Shown: one piece after another, positions 34,435 through 43,668 of the stretch
Layout of the letters: every line of letters begins with the position of its first letter
How positions within the stretch are numbered: the first letter of the stretch is position 1
Source of the DNA: JAGQPD01 sp020426865
GTDB lineage: Bacteria > Planctomycetota > Planctomycetia > Pirellulales > Pirellulaceae
Assembly (NCBI GenBank): GCA_041399065.1
Contig: JAWKTN010000005.1
Span: forward strand, 496,001-560,000
Direction: 5' to 3'
DNA length: 64,000 bases
The notes under the pieces: generated by a model
Databases searched by the model: none
Seen by the model: only the letters and a program-made list of their open reading frames with translations
What the model was told of the DNA's origin: nothing
Position numbers and translations under genes: made by a program

Positions 34435-37400
34435 ATGCCGCGCATGCGGATTCTCACGCCTACCGAGCAGGCCCAGTTCGACGAGCCGCCGGATTTCAGC
34501 AGCGTGGAGCGAAAGCGGTTCTTCGACATCACGCCGAGAGTCCGTGAAATTCTTCACTCCCTACGGTCCCCAGAGAATCAGGTTGGCTTCGTAGTGACCT
34601 TGGGATACTTCAAGGCGACGAAACGTTTCTTCGCCCGGCAATTCCGCTCCACGGATATCGAGTATGTCTCTCGTTATCTGGGATTTCTTCCGCAACTCTT
34701 CGATGCCGATGACTACAACGAAGGAACTTTCCGGCATCACCAGAAGTTGATCCGTGAGCTGCTTGGTTTTCGGAGGTTCGACGAAGACGCGAAAGAGCTC
34801 GTGATAAGAGAGATTCGCTCGATGGTGCGATCTCAAGAGCGTCCGAAGTTCATTCTGTGCCAAGTCATTCAAATCCTTGAGCACCGCAAGATAGAGCTCC
34901 CCAGTTCCTGGTTGCTGACTGAATTGGTGCTCGATGAGATCAACCACCACAAGCGCGAACTGACACGAGTCATCGACAGCCATTTGCCAAAACCAACTCG
35001 CTCGTTTCTTGATGGGTTGTTTGATAAGTCGGGCCCAGATGCGGAATCGGACGCCATTCAACGATCGAAACTAGCATTGTTGAAACGCATCTCGCAGTCG
35101 ACCAAACCTTTGCAAATCAAGGGCACCGTCGATGACTTTACGACGTTGCGAAATCTCTATCGCGACGTGGAGGCGACCGTTGCTAAACTCGATCTGACTC
35201 CCGAGGGAGTCAAGTATTTCGCGAATTCTGTGGTCAAATCTCAGGTGTTTCAAATCTCACGTCGGCTGGACGAAGACCGACACTTGCACCTGGTCTGCTT
35301 CGTTGCTCATCAGTGTTTCAGGCTTCAGGATACTTTGGTGGACATCCTTCTCAAGGCGGTGCAGCATGCGAGCAGTTCCTGTGAGCGCGAGCACAAGGAA
35401 ATCTATTACGACGGACGAAAGGAACGACGCAATAAGATTCGTCGGTTCCTAAATCGAGTCAACCAAGGTGTCTGTAATCCGCTCGGACAAATTGAATCCA
35501 TCGCCTACGACGACGGACTTGATGACGGCTCAAAGATTCGTCAGATCCAGAATGTCTTTGAGTCCGCGATGGGCGACCGAGAAACAGCGACACTGGATTT
35601 GGCTGACCTGCAAACGCAACTAGAACCACACGCTGCGGACGCCGAGTACTTTCAAGCTCTCGAATCGAGGTCGCTTAAGTTACAAAATCGCGTCTCCGAA
35701 ATCATAAAGGTCGTTGAGTTTCACGGCAGTGACACGTTATTGATGCAGGCCATCAGCCATTACAAAGAAAAAGATGGAGCGATCGTGTCATCGGCTCCGG
35801 CGGACTTTCTCGATCCCGACGAAAGAAAAACTCTGACTGGCGACGACGGCAAATTTCGCGTTTCGCTCTACAAAGCCCTGCTATTTCTACGAGTCGCAGA
35901 TGCGGTCAAGGCTGGCTCGCTGAATCTCATACTGTCGTATAAGTATCGGTCATTGGACGACTATTTGATACCGCTGGATGCTTGGAAAGCTAACCGTGAA
36001 GACTACCTGGAACGGGCGGAACTTGTCCAAGCCTGCGACTGCCCCATGACGCTCAAGACGCTCGCGTCCTCGCTACATCAGCAATATCAGCTCACGAACT
36101 GTCACATCCTGAACGGCGCGAACAGTCACCTAAAATTCCACAAGGATGGGAGTTTTCACGTCACGACGCCGAAGCTCGATGAGCACGATTCTGAACCGCT
36201 GGGTGGCTTGTTCCCGAGCGAACGTTACATCTCGCTTTTGGAAGTCCTCTCGTCAGTCAATCGGTTGTCGCATTTCCTCAATGCATTCGAGCATTGGCAA
36301 ACGAAATACGCACGAGCCAAGCCTCCCAATAAAACGTTCTTTGCGGGAATCATTGCCACGGGATGCTTCATCGGCACTCGCAAGATGGCGAAGATTTCTA
36401 CGTCGATCAATGCGTCGGAACTGGAATCCACCGTGAATGCGTATTTCTCGCTGGAGAACCTTGTAGCCGCCAACGATCTCATCCTCAAAGTCATGGCCAC
36501 CATGCATCTTCCCGAAATGTGTCGCAACGAACCCGGCGTGCTCCACACGTCCAGCGACGGGCAAAAGTACGAGGTCTCAGTTGATTCTCTGAACGCCAAC
36601 TACTCCTTCAAATACTTCGGGAAGGAACAAGGAGTTACGGCCTACCGCTTCCTCGATGAACGAGAGTTTGACTGGGCTGGAGACGTGATTAGTTCTGGCG
36701 AAAAGGAAGCCCATTTCGTCATCGACGGCCTGATGCATAACGATGTCGTCAAGAGTAACATCCATTCGACCGACACAGACGGGTACTCAGAAGTCATATT
36801 TGGCGTCATGCATCTGCTCGGGTTTCGGTTCGCCCCGCGACTCAAGAATCTCAAGACCAAAACGATCTATTCCTTCCAGGACCATCCGCGAAAAGTCTAT
36901 CAGGACCAAGGCTTCAAAATCCTGCCGGTCAAATACGTCAACGAGGATCGCATCCAGAAGAAATGGGACGACATTTTGCGGTTTGTGGCGACGGTCAAAC
37001 TTAAGCACGCGACTGCCTCACAGCTTTTCAAACGACTGAACTCGTATTCGAAGCAACATCCGCTGTACACGGCGTTAAAAGAATATGGCCGAATTCCCAA
37101 GTCGGAATTCATCCTGAAGTACATCGACGTCTTGGAGTTTCGGCAGGCGATCGAGAAGCAACTAAACAAAGGTGAAAACTCGAACAAGTTTTCGAAAGCC
37201 GTATCGATTGGCAACAACCAAGAGTTTCTTCACGGAGAAAAGGTGGAACAGCAAATCGCCGAGGCCTGCAAACGCCTGATCAAGAACGCGATCGTCTGCT
37301 GGAACTACGTCTACGCAACACAGCTCATTGCCAGCGAGTCAAATCCAGAACGTCGCCAGGAGCTACTGGAAATCTTCCGTCGAGGCTCTCTGACCACCTG

Positions 37401-37503
37401 GCAGCACATTAACCTCCATGGTGAATACGACTTCTCCGACGAAAAGATGGAAGATTCGGTGGGACTGAAGACTCCCAAAAACCTCGAGTTGAGCGCGGAT
37501 TGA
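34435..37503 (+). CDS. tnpA: Tn3-family transposase
   Basis: A 1022-residue DDE transposase of the Tn3 family, which performs replicative transposition using the flanking inverted repeats. I chose the ATG at 34435 (MPRMRIL), preceded by GGGTGA; a GTG at 34426 is nine bases earlier. The N-terminal region (about 1-330) is the DNA-binding part common in Tn3 transposases (LTPTEQAQFDEPPDF, VGFVVTLGYFKATKRFF). The catalytic region includes TSSDGQKYEVSVDSLNANYS, FVIDGLMHNDV and the NIHSTDTDGYSEVIFG segment with an acidic catalytic residue, followed by LLGFRFAPRLKNL. No frameshift is seen and the length is normal for the family (about 950-1020), so it may be functional. Confidence 0.95.
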   Translation: MPRMRILTPTEQAQFDEPPDFSSVERKRFFDITPRVREILHSLRSPENQVGFVVTLGYFKATKRFFARQFRSTDIEYVSRYLGFLPQLFDADDYNEGTFRHHQKLIRELLGFRRFDEDAKELVIREIRSMVRSQERPKFILCQVIQILEHRKIELPSSWLLTELVLDEINHHKRELTRVIDSHLPKPTRSFLDGLFDKSGPDAESDAIQRSKLALLKRISQSTKPLQIKGTVDDFTTLRNLYRDVEATVAKLDLTPEGVKYFANSVVKSQVFQISRRLDEDRHLHLVCFVAHQCFRLQDTLVDILLKAVQHASSSCEREHKEIYYDGRKERRNKIRRFLNRVNQGVCNPLGQIESIAYDDGLDDGSKIRQIQNVFESAMGDRETATLDLADLQTQLEPHAADAEYFQALESRSLKLQNRVSEIIKVVEFHGSDTLLMQAISHYKEKDGAIVSSAPADFLDPDERKTLTGDDGKFRVSLYKALLFLRVADAVKAGSLNLILSYKYRSLDDYLIPLDAWKANREDYLERAELVQACDCPMTLKTLASSLHQQYQLTNCHILNGANSHLKFHKDGSFHVTTPKLDEHDSEPLGGLFPSERYISLLEVLSSVNRLSHFLNAFEHWQTKYARAKPPNKTFFAGIIATGCFIGTRKMAKISTSINASELESTVNAYFSLENLVAANDLILKVMATMHLPEMCRNEPGVLHTSSDGQKYEVSVDSLNANYSFKYFGKEQGVTAYRFLDEREFDWAGDVISSGEKEAHFVIDGLMHNDVVKSNIHSTDTDGYSEVIFGVMHLLGFRFAPRLKNLKTKTIYSFQDHPRKVYQDQGFKILPVKYVNEDRIQKKWDDILRFVATVKLKHATASQLFKRLNSYSKQHPLYTALKEYGRIPKSEFILKYIDVLEFRQAIEKQLNKGENSNKFSKAVSIGNNQEFLHGEKVEQQIAEACKRLIKNAIVCWNYVYATQLIASESNPERRQELLEIFRRGSLTTWQHINLHGEYDFSDEKMEDSVGLKTPKNLELSAD

Positions 37504-37556
37504 AAATGGGGGGCCGGAATACGCCGAAAATGCCGACTCACCAACGACTTACGTCA

Positions 37557-37596
37557 ATTCCTATTACGGTTTACGTACCTTTGTGTAGAAACACCC
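37557..37596 (-). repeat. Right terminal inverted repeat of the Tn3-family element
   Basis: Reverse complement of the left repeat, ending GTAGAAACACCC. An open frame crosses this repeat into the beta-helix gene without a stop. Confidence 0.9.
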
Positions 37597-37668
37597 AGCC
37601 CTTGGGGATACCAAGGGGCCTTAAAATGGGAAGGTGCTGACTTTTTCGATGATATCCTGAATAATTTT

Positions 37669-39447
37669 GTGCCAATTGACAATGCGGTGGCATCTGGGAA
37701 CCAAATTGTAGCGAGCCAACTGGCCTCGCAATTAAGCAATGGCGATTGGGTACTGCTCAAGAGCTCGACGGCAATTGATGGGGTCTTCCCTCATAATGAA
37801 GACCACACCCCGTATCCGGAAGAGCTACACCAGGTTTCGAGTACTAACGGCAATACCATCACATTGGTGGACGACCTCGTTGACGATTTTGTGTTGAACC
37901 GAGGTGTGATAAAACTCACCATGCTAACGGATTTCACGGTAAAGGGCATTGAGATTACCGGAAGCGTTGGGGCAGGAGGGCATTTCTTGGGCCTTCACTA
38001 CTGCGCGGACGTGACGTTGGATGACATTGTATTTCGTCAAGGCTCACCAGGTGGAATTGTCATTGAAAACTGCGGGAATGTGCAAGGAAATAGGATCGAA
38101 ATGGAAGGGTTCTTCGTTCCCGTCAATGGCGATACATTTGGTGTTATCTTTCACGGAGGATGTGCCAACTGCTCATTCACACAGTTCTCTGCTAAAGGAA
38201 CTACTCACACGATGACAACAACGTCACACAACGCATATTCAAACGTGTTGTTCACGTTTACTCCGTCGTCTAGCACGATTATCGAACTTGACAACGGGCA
38301 ATTGAGTTCCTACGTGGCATCGCAATTTCCGGCGGGCCATACGCCAGTAACGTATGCCAACGTCATGACATTGGGCAACCAATGGTCAACGATTAGTACC
38401 GACGGAGTGAACCAATATATAATGACGCATATTCAATCGACAGGCATCATTGAAGTGCGCCGCTCACTCTATCCAGCGCGCTGGGGAACCCCGCGAAAAA
38501 TCACGTTCGATGGTGGAATTCATCGAGCGGGGCAGTGGTTGTTGTTTTCTATTCCCGAAGGTGTAGGTTATGTCACCGACTTAAATAACAATAGCGTACA
38601 AAGTTGGCTGACAGGCGCATTCAGCACCGCGGGGTACGCGTTGACATCCGCCACCATCTCGGATGTTGTGGATGACGTTGAATGGCAGATCACAGACACG
38701 CTCACTAATGGGGTCAAGAAGAGATACGTCATCAAAAACGAAGACGGAGACTTGAACGTTTATGTGAATGCCAGCTACGCGTTTTCGCCGCATGCGGAAG
38801 GATACGATATCCGGATAAAGAACTCACATGTGTTCGTTGACATGCCAGGAAATGTGTCATGCGTTCTAATGAGGACTAGGAATTCAGGGGCGGAGAATGT
38901 TCATTTTCATGGGTATCCGAGCAATCCTCAAGGCCCATTGGAAGGAGGCGATTACCCAAGTGCTTTTGCAAAGGGATATCACGCACAAGCCGATAATAAC
39001 GACGTATTGGACTGCGTGATTGAAACGACCTTTCAAGGACTATATTTCGAAAAGAGCGACTACACGGGCCATACGAGCTCTGGGAACGTGTACCGCTACA
39101 ACGGTCGAATGGGGATTCTCAATTATACGACGGGGGTTACTAGTACCAACGACGTGTTCATCGACAACGGGGGACGGAATCCAGGCAAGTCGTTTTACAA
39201 TGACGCAATTCTGGTGCGTAACGATCCGCCGTCGGAAATGACGATTGACGGAGGTGTGTTTTGGCACAGCGATAACCAAGATAATTCAATCGATACCAAC
39301 GGTGGTACTAACTCTGGCCATATCACCGTGCAAAACAGTATTGCTATTGGATTTAGCGCGCCGAGCTACAATTTGGGAATCACGTCGAACGTGGTCCCGT
39401 TACTTCCGTCCGGGGCTCCAAATCATATCGTTCCTGATTCATACTAA
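37669..39447 (+). CDS. Right-handed beta-helix protein, probably 5'-truncated by the transposon
   Basis: A 592-residue frame from a GTG at 37669 with no signal peptide. The sequence is strongly beta-helical in pattern: many short strands with Asn ladders (GIVIENCGNVQGNRIEM, FDGGIHRAGQW, HITVQNSIAIGF), as in pectate-lyase-like or phage-tail-type proteins. No catalytic motif is recognised. The frame is open upstream through 37597 (SPWGYQGALKWEGADFF in the intervening codons) right up to the transposon end, and there is no good ribosome-binding site. The original N-terminus was therefore probably removed by the insertion. The region left of the transposon does not encode a matching N-terminal part. 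Its base composition is more AT-rich than the housekeeping genes. Confidence 0.65.
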   Translation: MPIDNAVASGNQIVASQLASQLSNGDWVLLKSSTAIDGVFPHNEDHTPYPEELHQVSSTNGNTITLVDDLVDDFVLNRGVIKLTMLTDFTVKGIEITGSVGAGGHFLGLHYCADVTLDDIVFRQGSPGGIVIENCGNVQGNRIEMEGFFVPVNGDTFGVIFHGGCANCSFTQFSAKGTTHTMTTTSHNAYSNVLFTFTPSSSTIIELDNGQLSSYVASQFPAGHTPVTYANVMTLGNQWSTISTDGVNQYIMTHIQSTGIIEVRRSLYPARWGTPRKITFDGGIHRAGQWLLFSIPEGVGYVTDLNNNSVQSWLTGAFSTAGYALTSATISDVVDDVEWQITDTLTNGVKKRYVIKNEDGDLNVYVNASYAFSPHAEGYDIRIKNSHVFVDMPGNVSCVLMRTRNSGAENVHFHGYPSNPQGPLEGGDYPSAFAKGYHAQADNNDVLDCVIETTFQGLYFEKSDYTGHTSSGNVYRYNGRMGILNYTTGVTSTNDVFIDNGGRNPGKSFYNDAILVRNDPPSEMTIDGGVFWHSDNQDNSIDTNGGTNSGHITVQNSIAIGFSAPSYNLGITSNVVPLLPSGAPNHIVPDSY

Positions 39448-39557
39448 GGCGTAGCCAAGACGGAGGTTCAAACCACGCGGAACCAAACGGTTTTGGTTCC
39501 GTGTGGAATTTGAGAATGGCAAGTGTGGAGCAAATAGACCGACAGAACGAACCATGC

Positions 39558-40133
39558 TTATCCAGTTTGTGGTCGACGCGAGAAGAGCGCGAATAGGGCC
39601 ACAACACTCAGGCAAATCGACGAAGGTTCTGGTATGGGTATGCGAGAAACCGAAGTGAGTATACCGGCGTAAGCTTGACTGTTGTTTACCTCAATACGAT
39701 AGGTTCGTAGGCTAAACGCCTGATCGTTGCCCCAGTCGTCGATGTAGGCTGTGTACCCAGGATTGGCGTCGCCGCTAAATGTAAAGAGCAAATCGGGCCG
39801 TTCCTCTACTACCAGGGAAAAGCGATTACCTCCGCCGCTCGGAGGGATGTAGGAGTCGAATTGCGGTACAACCTGATACGGTGTCCCCTGGACGGGATCG
39901 AAAGGTAGGTTGAATTGCAGGTCGAAACCGGTGACCGAATATCCAGTGGAATCGTCCTCACCAATATGTGGAACGGCGCCAAGAATCGTCATGATAAACT
40001 CTTCACCGTTTTCACCCAGCATCCGCCACCGGTAATCTTCCTGCGCCGTCGCCTGACCTGCTGTGGTGCACATGACGGTGGCGAGCACGAGCAAGCAAAA
40101 GCTCTGCATGACTTTGAGATTGGACTGGACCAT
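39558..40133 (-). CDS. PEP-CTERM secreted protein
   Basis: A 191-residue secreted protein with an N-terminal signal peptide (MQSFCLLVLATVMCTTAGQATAQ region) and a C-terminal PEP-CTERM signal, IPEPSSICLSVVALFALFSRRPQ. The latter consists of the Pro-Glu-Pro motif, a hydrophobic segment and a basic end, the substrate signature for exosortase/EpsH-type processing. The body is beta-rich with YRWRMLGENGEEF, GFDLQFNLPFDP and LVVEERPDLLFTFSGD. GAGG lies seven bases before the ATG at 40133. No exosortase is visible in the window. It converges on the beta-helix gene. Confidence 0.8.
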   Translation of the reverse strand: MVQSNLKVMQSFCLLVLATVMCTTAGQATAQEDYRWRMLGENGEEFIMTILGAVPHIGEDDSTGYSVTGFDLQFNLPFDPVQGTPYQVVPQFDSYIPPSGGGNRFSLVVEERPDLLFTFSGDANPGYTAYIDDWGNDQAFSLRTYRIEVNNSQAYAGILTSVSRIPIPEPSSICLSVVALFALFSRRPQTG

Positions 40134-40761
40134 GGCTTACCTCTTCAATTATCGAAGGTTCAAGGAAGATTGTCGACAAAACACGCCGTGGCAACCGGCG
40201 AGAGGTGGTGGATCCATGTTGCCGTAACCTGCATACTAACCGGGCGTAAAGTTGGCTGCAAGCGTTTTTGTCATGGGGGCGGTTGAGCGAGTAATATGCG
40301 TGGTACTCAATTGGATCAAAACTCGCAATAAAAGTGACATGGCTGTGCCGTGCGAATAGTCCGCAAATCGATTGCGACTAACGACGATCAGCGGTGTAAC
40401 CTTTTACGGAGCAAGGAGTTATGGCATTTGGGCCGACGCTGTCGCGGGGCGTTGAGCTGCTGGGCACGAATGTAAGGGGAAGGGTGAAGTAATGCGGATT
40501 TCCACTTTGCGCAAAATCCTTGCCCTGGCTTAGGTGCAAGCTTGTGGGCACTGAACTGGCCAAGCTACGACGAGCCGCCGTCTGTGGCCAGTGACCTCGC
40601 CCGATGGTTTTTATTTCGCGCTTGATGGAATCCTTCCAGCTGGTGGTCGACGCGGTTCGGGACAGCACTTGATACTCAATTGGTATGGTACGGCACGATT
40701 CGACGAACGCGAAGTACAAATTCTTGCCGAATGCCAAGAACGTGCGAAATTCCGACCGGAC
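40134..40761. other. Gene-poor spacer before the first tyrosine recombinase
   Basis: I see no convincing gene, repeat or RNA in these 628 bases. They lie between the start of the PEP-CTERM gene and the 3' end of the recombinase gene, both on the minus strand. The PEP-CTERM promoter should be near 40140-40200. Confidence 0.5.
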
Positions 40762-41949
40762 CTATCCAAAAAGTTCTTCCAAAGCCGCTTCGGTTTCTTG
40801 ATTAGACGGCATGGTGTAACGTCTGATATATTTTTCGGACACGTGGCCCGCATATTCGATGGCGTATTCGAGGCCTTTTTCTTCGCGGACTTTTCGTAGC
40901 ATGGTGTGCCGGAGGATATGGGGATGCACGTCGATGTGCTCCTTTGCAGGCAAAGTTGCGTTCGCCAACCCGGCAAGTTTCTTAAGCAGGTAGTCAACCT
41001 GCTGAATGGAAAACCGTTTTCCAGTTCGCGTTTGGAAAAGTGGCCCTGGCTTGCGGCCGCGTTCGGCATCAAGGTAATCATCCAAGTACGTTCTTACGGC
41101 TTTCACGAGAAACATCTTGGGCGTAACGGTTTTTCCTTTGCGCTGGACGTTGACGAGGTACCGTCCGTCGTACTGGTCGATGTCGAGGCCAATCAGTTCA
41201 GATACCCGCATGGCGGTGACATGAAGGACGTGGAAAAGGGCGTAATCACGCTTGGGCCACTGATTCGCAGCAGTTGCGAGCGTCACCATTTGGTCGGCGG
41301 CGGCTTTCATGTGAACCATTTGCAGATCAGTTAGCCCCTGCCATGATGGCTCAGGCGTGGTTAGGTCCGAAATCCGTTCCATGGGATTACCCGCTGGAAA
41401 GGGGCTGTGGCCGTGAATCCACTTTGCTGCCGTTCGTAGTGTTGCAAACACGCGATTGATAGTGGCTGGAGCTAATTTTCGCCCCGTTCTTTCCGAGCGA
41501 GCTTTTTTCAGTTCCTTTTGAAATCCCTCGCTGATGCTTCTGGTCCAGAGTTTCTTATCGTCGGTGGGAACGACGGTGGTAAAGTAATCGAGAAACCGTT
41601 CCAAATCCTGGGTCTTGGCAACCCGAGTTTGCTCCGCACATGCTTCTCCGTCGATTTTCATGTAGAGCGCTGGCCAGGCGGTCAAGCTGTCGCGGTTTTT
41701 TTGTGGTATGAGAACTTGGGGCTCATCAGCTCCAGGGAGTAGTGCCACGTCGGACATTTTCAATCGCTCCTTCTGTTTTGCGTGTCTCTTTTTGGAAGGG
41801 GTTGGCTTGGTTTTTCGATTGGAGGCTTTCGTAACTGTCTTTGTTTTAGACCGCGACTTTGACACGTTTGGTACCTTGCCTCGACCAACATGAGCATCAG
41901 AAGGCAATTTCGCTCGTTTTTTCTTCGGCGGTGGCTTGTTTTTGGCCAT
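40762..41949 (-). CDS. Tyrosine recombinase/integrase 1
   Basis: A 395-residue site-specific recombinase. The first 65 residues are an unusual Lys/Arg-rich tail. A SAM-like core-binding domain follows (about 90-190), then the catalytic domain with all expected residues: Arg248 (TAMRVSEL), Lys271/273, His344 and Arg347 in HPHILRHTM, His369 (YAGHVSEKYI) and nucleophile Tyr378 (RRYT). It is clearly homologous to the recombinase at 44302-45321, sharing the NATLP...I-H-HILRHT stretch and a DYFTTVV/SYFSTVV segment. A palindromic 15-6-15 site lies 140 bp upstream of its start codon. No strong ribosome-binding site is visible before the ATG at 41949. Strand and position suggest it is the engine of a mobile module. 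Confidence 0.93.
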   Translation of the reverse strand: MAKNKPPPKKKRAKLPSDAHVGRGKVPNVSKSRSKTKTVTKASNRKTKPTPSKKRHAKQKERLKMSDVALLPGADEPQVLIPQKNRDSLTAWPALYMKIDGEACAEQTRVAKTQDLERFLDYFTTVVPTDDKKLWTRSISEGFQKELKKARSERTGRKLAPATINRVFATLRTAAKWIHGHSPFPAGNPMERISDLTTPEPSWQGLTDLQMVHMKAAADQMVTLATAANQWPKRDYALFHVLHVTAMRVSELIGLDIDQYDGRYLVNVQRKGKTVTPKMFLVKAVRTYLDDYLDAERGRKPGPLFQTRTGKRFSIQQVDYLLKKLAGLANATLPAKEHIDVHPHILRHTMLRKVREEKGLEYAIEYAGHVSEKYIRRYTMPSNQETEAALEELFG

Positions 41950-42027
41950 GGGTCAAATCGGTTACGAACGGTCAGCGATTTTTGTTCTGGAGGGTAGGTT
42001 TTCGGCGCCAAATAGCCACTACCAATC

Positions 42028-42042
42028 TTATTACAAAGAACA
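42028..42042 (+). repeat. Distal arm copy of recombinase-1 site
   Basis: TTATTACAAAGAACA matches the right arm of the core (42113-42127) at 14 of 15 positions in the same orientation, 49 bases from the core's left arm. Confidence 0.75.
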
Positions 42043-42091
42043 TACCGGTTCCTGGGACTGTGATTCAATCGGAAAAAGCCCTTTTTGGTGA

Positions 42092-42127
42092 GGTTCTATG
42101 TAATAAGGTATATTATTACAAAGAACT
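42092..42127. other. Putative recombination core site 1 (15-6-15 palindrome)
   Basis: Left arm GGTTCTATGTAATAA (42092-42106), spacer GGTATA (42107-42112), right arm TTATTACAAAGAACT (42113-42127). The arms are inverted copies matching at 13 of 15 positions. A pair of inverted arms around a six-base spacer is the general form of a tyrosine-recombinase crossover site (dif, attI). It lies upstream of recombinase 1, which is transcribed away from it. Confidence 0.75.
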
Positions 42128-42338
42128 TTCAACGGGTTTTCCTGAATTTGGCGGCGGGGTGATTAAAATTGCCTGGTGATAGACGTGGTAGAATGGCTGT
42201 CAAGGAAAAGTGAAAGCCGAGATTACCTGGGCGGCTTGAACAGAGTGTTTTGACGAGCGGCTCGATCGGTCGGAGTGAGACAAACTCGCAACTGCCCACC
42301 GAAGTCAACTGCAACAACCGCTCTTCAATAACGCGATG

Positions 42339-43115
42339 TCAAAATACTAATGGTTGTGCTGGGTTGTTGGCCACCACGAGTCGATATCCGAAGTCCATTT
42401 CTTCGCGTTCGCATAGATCAGAATGCCGCATCGCCCATGCGCCCGATTCGATGTCACTTCTAAGCCGAGATATTGCTGCTAAAACAATCGCCTCCGGAAG
42501 CTGCGCGAACGAAGATATTGCGTTGCGAACACCTTGATCAAGGTATTGCTCGGGACGACGCCAATACGCCGCCAAAAACCCGTCTGAACAATCCCATGGC
42601 ACCCATACCGTCGATATTGCACAATCACCAAGTACCTCTTCATAAGTTGTCATGGGTGCTGCTCGCTTTTTGTCAAACACTTCAAATTCTGGTAGGTAGT
42701 CGCGAACCAACCAAAATGAACTCGCCAGGAGCGGGTCGAAGGTCATTATTACCTGTCGGCGCGACACTCGCTTCATTTCTAAGAGACCCTTACGCTGATC
42801 GATCCAATGGTGGACGGTAAGGACTGCCATTGCGACATCAAATTGCCGATCTTTGAACGGCAACTGCTCCGCGTTGGCACGGATAACAAGTTTGGCATCG
42901 GCCCGTTGCCGAATCATTCGCTCCGAAGGCTCAACTGGAGTTACATTCAAATCAGTTGGCTCGTATGAGCCCGTGCCAGCGCCGACATTGCAAACAGTTA
43001 ATGCGTCACCGATCGCGTCACGGATCTGCAAGGCGATTCGGGGATCTGGCACGCGAAACCGACGATAGCTAACGCCGATAGAGTCATAGAGCAAAGGATG
43101 GGATGGTTGTTCCAT
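42339..43115 (-). CDS. Class I SAM-dependent methyltransferase
   Basis: A 258-residue methyltransferase of the UbiE/Methyltransf_11 type. Motif I reads VCNVGAGTGSYEP (Gly-rich SAM loop), followed by VEPSERMIRQRA with the acidic ribose-binding residue, then ANAEQLPFKDRQFDVAMAVLTVHHW, the conserved A(E)xLPFxDxxFDxxxxxxxxHH of this family. The C-terminal half is cargo-specific. The acceptor is unknown. It has no neighbour on its own transcript except possibly the membrane protein 550 bp upstream, and lies between recombinase modules 1 and 2, so it may be cargo of either. Confidence 0.88.
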   Translation of the reverse strand: MEQPSHPLLYDSIGVSYRRFRVPDPRIALQIRDAIGDALTVCNVGAGTGSYEPTDLNVTPVEPSERMIRQRADAKLVIRANAEQLPFKDRQFDVAMAVLTVHHWIDQRKGLLEMKRVSRRQVIMTFDPLLASSFWLVRDYLPEFEVFDKKRAAPMTTYEEVLGDCAISTVWVPWDCSDGFLAAYWRRPEQYLDQGVRNAISSFAQLPEAIVLAAISRLRSDIESGAWAMRHSDLCEREEMDFGYRLVVANNPAQPLVF

Positions 43116-43668
43116 CGAGCATACACTCGTCTAGGGAGAACTTGATTATTACCGTACGCTGCGGCGTCACACTTATCTGGGGCATTTATTGCCGACCACG
43201 CTGAGTTTGGCAAGTGCAAGACAATAACACGAGTTTCTGATTATGTTGGCTTATCCGTCAAGTCGGGACTGCTGACGTGGAATGACGGCCGTGCGGTTTG
43301 GCAGTCGAATGTCGCCGACGGACAAACTGACACCGGCTTGGCGCTTTGGGAAACCAAAGGCGGTGCGGACGACCGCTGTACTTGGATGATCTGTCGACGA
43401 GCCTGGCGTGGAGCCAGTCCCGCCCGTTGGTGTTATCCATCGGCTGCCTCCCCGGAATTCGATCAGGACGCCCCCGCCGCCTTTGGTTCGTATAAAGTGG
43501 GTTATGCGAACTAAAGAATTTCGGTTGAGTGCGTTGCCTGCTAATCGTCCACTGCCTCTGTCCCTGAGTGGTTCCTTGTTTGGCGCGGAGCAGCAGCCGT
43601 CCCCTGTGAGAGTTTACGTACCTTTGTGCAGAATTACCCAACGATGTATCGTCGTTTCATTCCGTCGT
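43116..43668. other. Gene-poor spacer with a third Tn3-type end and a coding-like remnant
   Basis: No intact gene is seen. A plus-strand frame is open from 43146 to 43514 but has no start codon near its beginning. It contains SGLLTWNDGRAVWQSNVADG, which is reminiscent of a bulb-lectin strand, so it may be a fragment of a lost gene. A sequence matching the right end of the Tn3-family element is at 43611-43640. Confidence 0.5.
43611..43640 (-). repeat. Third Tn3-type terminal repeat, right-end orientation
   Basis: AGTTTACGTACCTTTGTGCA followed by GAATTACCCA matches the right TIR at 37568-37597 at 26 of 30 positions, in the same orientation. It may be the outer end of a larger ancestral element or the remnant of a related transposon. 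Confidence 0.75.

Larger units (their letters stand above)
34143..37596 (+). mobile_element. Tn3-family transposon (transposase only)
   Basis: Terminal inverted repeats of about 40 bases bound the element: 34143-34182 begins GGGTGTTTCTACACAAAGG and 37557-37596 is its reverse complement with one visible mismatch. The interior is filled by one large transposase gene. There is no resolvase or obvious res site. The flanking five bases (TTTTT on the left, AGCCC on the right) do not match, so no target-site duplication is seen. This suggests deletion or recombination next to one end after insertion. Length is about 3.45 kb. Confidence 0.9.
41950..42338. other. Recombination-site region of recombinase 1
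   Basis: This non-coding stretch holds the distal arm (42028-42042) and the palindromic core (42092-42127) listed separately. The remainder, 42128-42338, shows nothing further. Confidence 0.6.

Noticed and set aside
34138..37601. Target-site duplication of the Tn3-family element
   Set aside because: The flanking pentamers TTTTT and AGCCC do not match.
40378..40737. 119-codon minus-strand frame before recombinase 1
   Set aside because: Translation looks random, with no start signal or motif.
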